A stretch of DNA of 64,000 bases from assembly GCF_017654505.1 (NCBI RefSeq), contig NC_054543.1:28650525-28714524 (forward strand), written 5' to 3'. Under the pieces are notes generated by a model that was not told where the DNA came from, did not search any database, and saw only the letters and a program-made list of their open reading frames with translations. The position numbers were made by a program, and so were the translations under genes. Origin of the DNA: Polyodon spathula. Lineage: Eukaryota > Chordata > Actinopteri > Acipenseriformes > Polyodontidae. Positions 57,705-64,000 of this stretch are shown in pieces. The stretch's first letter is position 1; the number at the start of each line of letters is the position of its first letter.

Positions 57705-58387
57705 TGTAGTCTTTTAACCACGGTCATCACTACACACAGTGGTGCCATGTTTAAACTACAAATAACTAACACAAATAACAATAAAAACTTTAAACGCTCT
57801 GTGAGGCCGTTTATTTAAATAATACAAAAATAAAATAAAAGGTTTAACAAAAACACTGCTCACAGAGAAAAACAATAAGATTAACAAAAACGAGTCTCTC
57901 AGACAAAACCATATAGGTCAGGCTGGACAAATTACCTGTCACTGATCATTTTTGTTTAGTTTGTTTCATTTTCTCTCCCATTTCACTCTCGTTCCTCCTC
58001 TGGAACACCCACGCCGAACATGGTGAGCTGCAGGGTTTTTAAACAGGTGATCATTTCCTGATTAGCAACAATTAGACAGCTAATTAAACTTGGGAGATGG
58101 TCACCTTCAGTTTTCCAAATTATGAGACGACTCCCGTCTCCTGCTCGACGGTGAGACGCCTCTGCCACGGTCCTCTGTAAATTTTACACAAAATTAATAA
58201 TATGGTAATAATAATAATAATAAATAATATATAATAATCATATAATAATAATAATAATATAATAATAATAATAATAAGGGTGTTTGGAGAAGGGTGAAAC
58301 CCGTAACGCCAAAGCTACTATATATAGTGAAGACCCCACCAATAGTGGTGGGGTCCACACCATATATAATACCCTTGGCGTGCCAGG

Positions 58388-58466
<79 letters not shown>

Positions 58467-58602
58467 AACAAATACAAAACAATAAATTGCACAGGGGCGG
58501 AGGGTGCGACCCTGTTCTGAAAATAAATAAACAATATATTTAAACAGCAGGGCTTTGCCCTGCCCACTTTTCATATGCAGGGCTTTCTACCGCCCTGCTA
58601 CA
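57705..58602 (-). mobile_element. F1-related LTR, minus strand
   Basis: On the minus strand it starts TGTAGCAGGGCGGTAGAAAG (at 58602), as in copies A and B near 635 and 1880. It continues through (AT)n at 58391-58460, a TTTAAAAACCCTGCAGCTC promoter-like block at about 58045 and AATAAACGGCCTCACAGAGCG at about 57815, and may end ...AGACTACA at 57705. No matching target duplication was found, so the U5 end is approximate. The frames with long Ile/Tyr runs here are products of the microsatellites. Confidence 0.65.
58202..58277. repeat. (TAA)n-type microsatellite in the F1 LTR
   Basis: Interrupted TAA/ATA units, with a separate (TA)n at 58391-58460. Confidence 0.9.
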
Positions 58603-58993
58603 CAGTCGTTTGGCTTTTACACCTGATAAATGCAACTAATACACAATTATATTTCAAAATAAACACCTTGTGACAAATATTACAGTTATCGCTGTGTTCT
58701 GAAATAGAACCCCCATTGTTACTATAGGCCAATACAACCAAGGACATGCCCTTTGATCATATAGACCAGATATACTTGAAATCAACACACGTGCCACAGC
58801 CAACTGCAAGCCAATTGTTCTTGGTATTTTTCAAAATTTAATAATAAACAAAAGCCAAGTAGACAAACATTTTGGCAGATGCCTTTATTATACTGTTAAA
58901 CTATCTTCTGCTTGACTTTGTTTTACCTCATTTACATTTTTGAGAATTAGGAGTGTTTAAGAGCTTGAGCTGTCTTAACAGGTTTGCTACTAT
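58603..58993. other. Unassigned DNA
   Basis: No recognisable feature between the two LTRs. Confidence 0.4.
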
Positions 58994-58998
58994 AGGGG

Positions 58999-59712
58999 TG
59001 TGGAGGATGTGAGGAATTCACTGACACACGCAGGTTTCTTTGAAACGCCACTTGGCGCACTGATTATTAACACCACAAGGTGGCAATGTTGCACTATTGC
59101 TACCAGCAATGGTAAAAGTGTTTGGCAGTCAACTCCTGGCGCACACGCAGGTGCCCGAAATAATAATCAAAAAGAAAAAGAGAAAGTAACACTAATATGA
59201 ACTACAAAATAAAGGTGCCGTGTTCCGCAGTGTCCCCTACCACCACTACACCGGTTGGCTTGGGTCTTCAGTCTATACCTTTGCTACTCCCTCTCTCTAT
59301 ACTGTTACAGGGGTTGCCTAGGTTTCCCCCTCCATCTACAAGTCCCTGCTTGCTGTACTTAAATAATAAGTTGCTTCCCGCTTTCAATAGCGGCTGCCTT
59401 CCTTAGTCGTGCTTGGTTGGCTTGATCTCTCACTCCAGCCACTAGAGTTCTCTCTGTGGGCTTGTTTACACCAGACTCCAAGGCAACCCAGAGCCACTGT
59501 GTATCTCGTAAAAGGGCCAACCCAAAAGAGTAGCAAAGCATTCTTTTATCAGTCGAGTGAACCCCAAGGCCAGCCTCCCGACCACTGAGATAGAGGAAGA
59601 GGCAACCCTGTGTCACTGTCATGATCGACAGGCGGATCCCATGGGGATCCTGAGCTCCATCTGCAGGATCATGCATTTGTCAAACAGCCAGCACAGATCT
59701 AGCCCTGTTACA
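58999..59712 (-). mobile_element. Solo LTR, family F4, TSD AGGGG
   Basis: On the minus strand it starts TGTAACAGGGCTAG and ends ATCCTCCACA. The exact 5-bp duplication AGGGG lies at 58994-58998 and 59713-59717. Its first ten bases and its TCCACA end match the copy at 29109-29827, whereas the interior has diverged much more, so they may be two subfamilies. The short ORFs within it are not coding. Confidence 0.85.
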
Positions 59713-59717
59713 AGGGG

Positions 59718-60320
59718 AAAGACATCATCTAAAGTGGGAAAATAATCTGCACTTCTCTAGTATTTTGTTCATTCTTCATTCATTCCTTATAAAAATGTGG
59801 CCATTACACAGCAGGAACTGTGAACTCAAATTTATGAAGATAAACAAAGTCAGGATAACTTTCCATTCAAAAAGTCTCTTCCAAAAAAGCAAAGGGACTT
59901 GTATACAAAAGACACTTTTTGGAACAGGGAAAACATACCTGCTATGGGCAACTGATTTAACATACTGCTCTTTTTTCATTCCTCCAACCTGACATTCTGA
60001 AATGCTGTAAGTCATTATTTTATGGCGCACTGTGCAAAGCAATTAGGTTTGGCAGATGGAAGCAAAACATGAATACCACCGAGGGTCACAAAGACATTGA
60101 TAAAAGTTTGATCTCAAAATGTTTGCCTACAATTTTAGAAAATGTATTTTAGTATTCCTCATAAATGACCCTGCAATTAATACCTATATGTTTAAATGCA
60201 GCAACTATTTGTCTTAAGAGTTCCATTAATTAAAATAATATTAGAAACAGTAGAATGCAGGATTGTCAGGGTTGCATGGCACCATTCAATTTGCACTCTT
60301 TTTTTCCAAAATAACTATTC
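59718..60320. other. Unassigned DNA
   Basis: No recognisable feature. Confidence 0.4.
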
Positions 60321-60327
60321 CTATTTT

Positions 60328-60480
60328 TATAATAATAATAATAACAATGTTTATATAGCACCTTTGATAGTGGACCGCTATCACAAAGCACTTTACAAGA
60401 TACAAGACTAAGGTGTGTGAACTATGCATCAGCCGCAGAGTCACTTACAACAACGTCTCACCTGAAAGAGGGAGGATAAT
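60328..60480 (+). repeat. Dispersed fish repeat with (AAT)n head
   Basis: ATAATAATAATAATAACAATGTTTATATAGCACCTTT...CACAAAGCACTTTACAAGATAC...GAACTATGCATCAGC...CAACGTCTCACC is a high-copy interspersed sequence I recall from several fish genomes. Only its first part is present before the GTGCA-rich array starts. Confidence 0.5.
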
Positions 60481-60489
60481 TGATACACT

Positions 60490-60800
60490 CGGGACGCATG
60501 GTGCTTACTGCACTCAGTGCGCACAGTGTTCGGTGCATACGGTGTCTGTTACCTCGGCGTGCATATAGTGCAGATGGGACTCGGTGCACTCTGTAAACTC
60601 ATAGTGCCTGCAGTGCTCGGTGCACACAGACCACATGGTGCCCGGTGCTCTTGGTGCATGGTATTGGTTGGTGCAAGCGGTACTTAGTGCCTCGGTGTAC
60701 GCATAGCCTGGTGCATGTAGTGCCCTCAGTGCTTCGGTACCTCGGTGCATGCAGTGATTCTCCGCTCCCACGACTTGCACTTTGTGCAGGTGCATTGTGC
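60490..60800 (+). repeat. Degenerate CGGTGCA-type tandem array, DIRS 5' region
   Basis: The motif (T)CGGTGCA/GGTGCNTG recurs more than ten times at irregular 10-25 base spacing, with no long unit. It directly precedes the DIRS-like gag frame and may be part of its leader. Confidence 0.6.
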
Positions 60801-60821
60801 GACACCTAAGTTGGTATTACA

Positions 60822-62290
60822 ATGACGAGCAAAACGTGGTTCATGCTTGCACTTCCAGCAGGGCGAACATGTCCCACAACGATGGGCAGATTCTGTGAAT
60901 GCGGTGCCTGGGTGTCCAGAATGCCACTTTGGCCCTCAGAGACAAGGCTATTTGCGACATCTGCATGGCTTTTCAGCACTTGGTGCTTTGCTATAGGCTG
61001 GCTTGGGCCACGGGGACAGACACCCTGTCCCTTGTGGCTGAACTGTCAGCGGCCCTTGGGGCCCCAGTCCCTCTGCTCCTCCGATTGTCCCACAGGTTCG
61101 GGTGGTGACCCCTCATAGCCACTCCCTATCTCCACAAGTGAGATGGGTTAAGCGCTCAAAGAAGGCAAGGGACATAATGGATCTCAAGACACAGATGGTC
61201 CAGGTTCTAGAGCTATTGACAAGGCAGCAGGCAACTGCTGCCCCGGCCGTAGCTCTGTCTCCGCCACCACCTGCCCCAGTCTCCCCAAGTGGAGCTCAGG
61301 GTGAGCTGGAAACGCAATCAATGACAGTAGAGGAGTTAGCGCTATCAATAGCGACCTCCTGGGATGAGGACATGTTCCCCACCGAGATGGAGGAACGAGA
61401 AGAGCCTGCGTTCTCTGCTGAGGCAGATCTTAGTTCTGAGGTTGCCTCGGAAACTAGTGTGTCCCTGCTTGTAAGGTCTGTGTCAGTACTGATGGCACGT
61501 GCTGCAAATTTTTTGCAGGTCCCCTGAAGGGCAGCGGCTGAGCCACGCCAGTCTGTGTTCCGGACACAGGCAGTGGCTCCCCGTTCTCAGCCTTTCCCAG
61601 CATTTCCCAATTTCATGGAGGCGCTCCTCTTGGGATTGTCTGGCCTTGGCGTCAAGTACACTGAAGCAAGTGACCCAGCTTGCTTCCCTGGAAGGTGCAG
61701 AGAAGCTGGGACTAACAGGGTTTCCCCTAGTTGACCTAGTCAAAGCTCCACCGGTGGGGGGGATTGCCTAAAGACCCTGAGTGCCCGAACCAGCAGTGCT
61801 GGGTCACGGGTACACACCTCAAGAGGGTGTATGAGGCACAGGTGACCCATCTTGCAAACACGGCGAGCAAACTTGCTGCCTACATGGATGGTATACTAAC
61901 AGAAGCCCCTCTCCCCGAGTTGGTGGCTTCCAAGTTACGCCTCCTTTCAGGCACACTGCTCCAGCTCTCCGGCCTTCAAGGAAAAGCCCTACACTGGAGC
62001 CTGGCAGGTGTGGTGGTACCTCACAGACAGCTATGGCTGTCAGATGGAAGGGTCACCGACGCAGATAAGGCGGCGCTTTTAGACGTGCTGATTTCACCAG
62101 GGCATACCTTTGGGCCAGCTGTGGAGGAGAACCTGCAATGCTTCCACCAAAAACACGAGGCATCTCAACAAGTGCCCGCGCTCCTCCCTCCCCCTGCTCT
62201 GGTGCAGGACAGGTCGAGCAGTCAGCAACCTCCCCCAGACACATACCATTTAGTGAATGGTCCCAGTCCACAAGGCTCTGCTGGATGACC
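60822..62290 (+). pseudogene. DIRS-like gag (ORF1), frameshifted
   Basis: A structural protein of a tyrosine-recombinase retrotransposon. The pieces are 60822-61118 or 60899-61108 (CECGAW... and LSLVAELSAALGAP), 61102-61527 (Pro-rich SPPPPAPVSPSG, acidic EELALSIATSWDEDMFP, LMARAANFLQVP), 61499-61771 (QLASLEGAEKLGLTGFPLVD, KAPPVGG) and 61764-62288 (HLANTASKLAAYMDGILTEA, LSGTLLQLSGLQGKAL, KAALLDVLISPGHTFGPAVE). Together they follow the order of ORF1 in fish DIRS elements. At least three frame changes separate them. Confidence 0.75.
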
Positions 62291-62499
62291 TGAGGCACCG
62301 CCTGCAGTCCACCGCGGCAGCAGGAAATCAGGCCCTCACACAAGGCAGTGGGAACGCAGGGTGTGGTGCATTCATGCAACAGCGTTCTAGGAGGTAGTTC
62401 CAGGGCCGTCGCTCTAGGCAGCTGCCTCAGCATGCTCTACCACAACCTTAACAGTACCAGCAGGGATCCTGAAGGCTTGTGGCCTCAGACCCAACCCTT

Positions 62500-63100
62500 C
62501 ACGACACACCAGCTGCAATATTGGTGCTCTTGTAGCTCAGACTCCTGGGTGCTTGCAACCGTGTACACCGGTTACGTGCTACAATTCCACATGGGTGGTT
62601 TTCTGTGCTGCCGTTCGGCCTCTCCTTAGCTCCTTGTACATTTTCAAAGTACATAGATGCTATCATGGCCCCCTTGCAGTTGCACCTTCAATGACTGGTT
62701 GATTTGTTCTCAGACACGAGAGGAAGCAGTGGCCCAAATGACAATTGTCACAGAGCATCTGGGAAGACTGGGCCTCACCATCAACAATGCAAAGAGTTGG
62801 CTTACACTGGTGCAGTGCACGACATACTTGTGGCTCCGGCTGGACTCCAGTATGATGCCCACATGCCTGTCAGACTACAAGGTAGCAGCTATTCGAGGTT
62901 GCCTCTCCCTGTTTCGACAGGGATCAGAGGTTACCTTAGTATTGTGTAAAACATTATTGGGTCTGATGGCCGCGACCGTATCAGACATCGAACTGGGCTT
63001 ACTTCGCAATGCGTTCCACTTACACCCAAAGCGCGACAGACACTGTCAGCTAACAGTGTCTCTCACCTGCATGAAGGTGTGCGGATGGGAGGAGTGGTAA
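62500..63100 (+). pseudogene. DIRS-like reverse transcriptase, deleted around the active site
   Basis: WVLATVYTGYVLQFH (about 62545-62590) is the start of the RT region. It is followed at once by LPFGLSLAP-like and MAPLQLHL-like pieces, and the usual DLKDAYFH segment is missing, so an internal deletion of roughly 100 codons lies at about 62600. The expected YLDDWL active site reads FNDWLICSQTREEAVAQ, without the first Asp. Then follow TEHLGRLGLTINNAKS, VAAIRGCLSLFRQGSEVTLV and ELGLLRNAFHLHPKRDRH, where the frame ends. RNase H, methyltransferase-like and tyrosine-recombinase parts are absent. Confidence 0.8.
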
Positions 63101-63104
63101 AGCG

Positions 63105-63275
63105 TCACATGATAATAAGGGACACCTCCAACTTGGTCGGGTCTATCTGATATAAAGAGCTCAGTGAATACCTGCCAATAGGCAGGCATATCCCATAAGT
63201 ATGTTATGGTGGTCATCTTCTCTTTCAGGGAAACATGGTTATGGTAGGTAACCTAACATTATACATTGCACATCA
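63105..63275 (+). mobile_element. DIRS-like 3' terminal region
   Basis: CCAATAGGCAGGCATATCCCATAAGTATGTTATGGTGGTC...TTTCAGGGAAACATGGTTATGGTAGGTAACCTAACATT resembles the terminal region of fish DIRS elements. It joins the RT frame without the recombinase between them, so the deletion removed the 3' half of the coding region. Confidence 0.5.
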
Positions 63276-64000
63276 CATCTGGATTAAACTACTGGTATTT
63301 TATTCTAGTTTATCAAGTACCCAAACAAGTACAGAAACATATCTTCTTTGCTTTACTGAACATTTCTTTCCAAAACCATACTTAGACAATATTTCTGACT
63401 GTTTTGGCTTTTACAAATTTGTTGTATTAAATTTGAATTAAAAGAAAAGTATTAAACAGTGCTGCTTCATCAATTTAAAAACAGAAAGTCCAATAAACCA
63501 AACAATGCACCATTTAATAACCAGTAGCGTTGCTTATGTTGCATTCAATTTCCAGCTATACAAATACATTCATTTTGTTATGTTAATCGGAACCATTACC
63601 CCATACACATACTTTACAAGTGTACCACTGCGTGTACCACTGCGTTGCACTAACATGTAGAACAAGTTCCAGTATGTATTAAGATCATTCAAAGTACTCT
63701 ATTCAAACAAAATGTTTTCTACATCGGGCCATAAACACTTTTCTCTTATCAGCTCATTTTTCTTTGTCCATTTTAAGTTTGTCCTTGTTTCATCTCCAGT
63801 CACGTACTGTTTTTTCAGCATTGCGATTAACATGTACTTCGGCAAATTCAACAATGCGAAATTTCAAACCTGTTGAGCAGCATTTTCTTTTTTTTTCTTA
63901 TTGTTGTACTTTATCCAGTCTCAAAGTCACCTACATTATTATAGCACTGCAGTTACAACGAACAAAAGACCTGAGAAATGTACTACTCTACTTTCTAACC
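63276..64000. other. Unassigned AT-rich DNA
   Basis: No recognisable feature. Confidence 0.45.

Noticed and set aside
57705..58602. Exact solo-LTR boundaries with a target duplication
   Set aside because: GGAAG on the left and CAGTC on the right do not match; the U5 end is approximate.
60514..60805. His/Cys-rich minus-strand ORF as a metal-binding protein
   Set aside because: It is the reverse reading of the CGGTGCA-type array.

Overview
The window looks like repeat-rich, AT-rich non-coding DNA from a fish or other non-amniote vertebrate. Tc1, DIRS, L2, piggyBac-like, hAT, CACTA-like and several Ty3/gypsy families sit side by side with long (AT)n microsatellites, and most have orthodox ends and target-site duplications. 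A non-teleost ray-finned fish such as a sturgeon would fit, but that is a guess. I found no host protein-coding gene, no canonical tRNA or rRNA gene, no CRISPR array and no prokaryotic feature. Every ORF with a recognisable product belongs to a transposable element, and nearly all are broken.

Layout. 0.6-3.9 kb: an LTR element carrying telomere-like repeats and a coding-phase minisatellite, interrupted by a Tc1 element. 4.2-5.7 kb: a TTAA-type DNA element and a Myb/SANT-like ORF. 10.2-11.0 kb: an L2 LINE 3' end. 14.8-16.3 kb: a TTAA-type element holding a solo LTR. 17.5-19.3 kb: small DNA elements and a tRNA-like sequence. 21.3-23.3 kb: a Ty3/gypsy remnant with a SCAN-like capsid. 27.3-31.3 kb: a Gmr1-like Ty3/gypsy remnant with integrase before reverse transcriptase, holding a solo LTR. 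31.5-35.4 kb: a CACTA-like transposase pseudogene with an intron, holding an LTR fragment and a piggyBac-like MITE. 35.7-40.0 kb: MITEs and a solo LTR. 40.2-43.5 kb: the 3' end of one LTR element abutting the pol remnant of another, with a piggyBac-like insertion inside RNase H. 46.7-47.8 kb: a palindromic LTR insertion. 49.0-49.7 kb: a MITE inside a MITE. 51.8-53.4 kb: a hAT fragment followed by Tc1. 57.1-59.7 kb: a hAT fragment and two LTRs. 60.3-63.3 kb: a decayed DIRS-like element.

Four LTR families recur: F1 starts TGTAGCAGGGC (635, 1880, 58602 minus); F2 starts TGTGRCAA and ends near TTTGTGACA (15302-15943, 46664-47755); F3 starts TGTGACAG (39145-39887, 32374, truncated near 22830); F4 starts TGTAACAGGG (29109-29827, 58999-59712). 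Four insertions keep exact 5-bp target duplications read directly here (CTTAT, CGGTG, GATGT, AGGGG), and the palindromic insertion has GATGC. The nesting gives a relative order of insertion. The most unusual objects are the palindromic LTR insertion with a U3 terminus at both outer ends, the Gmr1-like element with its SCAN-like capsid, and the spliced CACTA-like gene.
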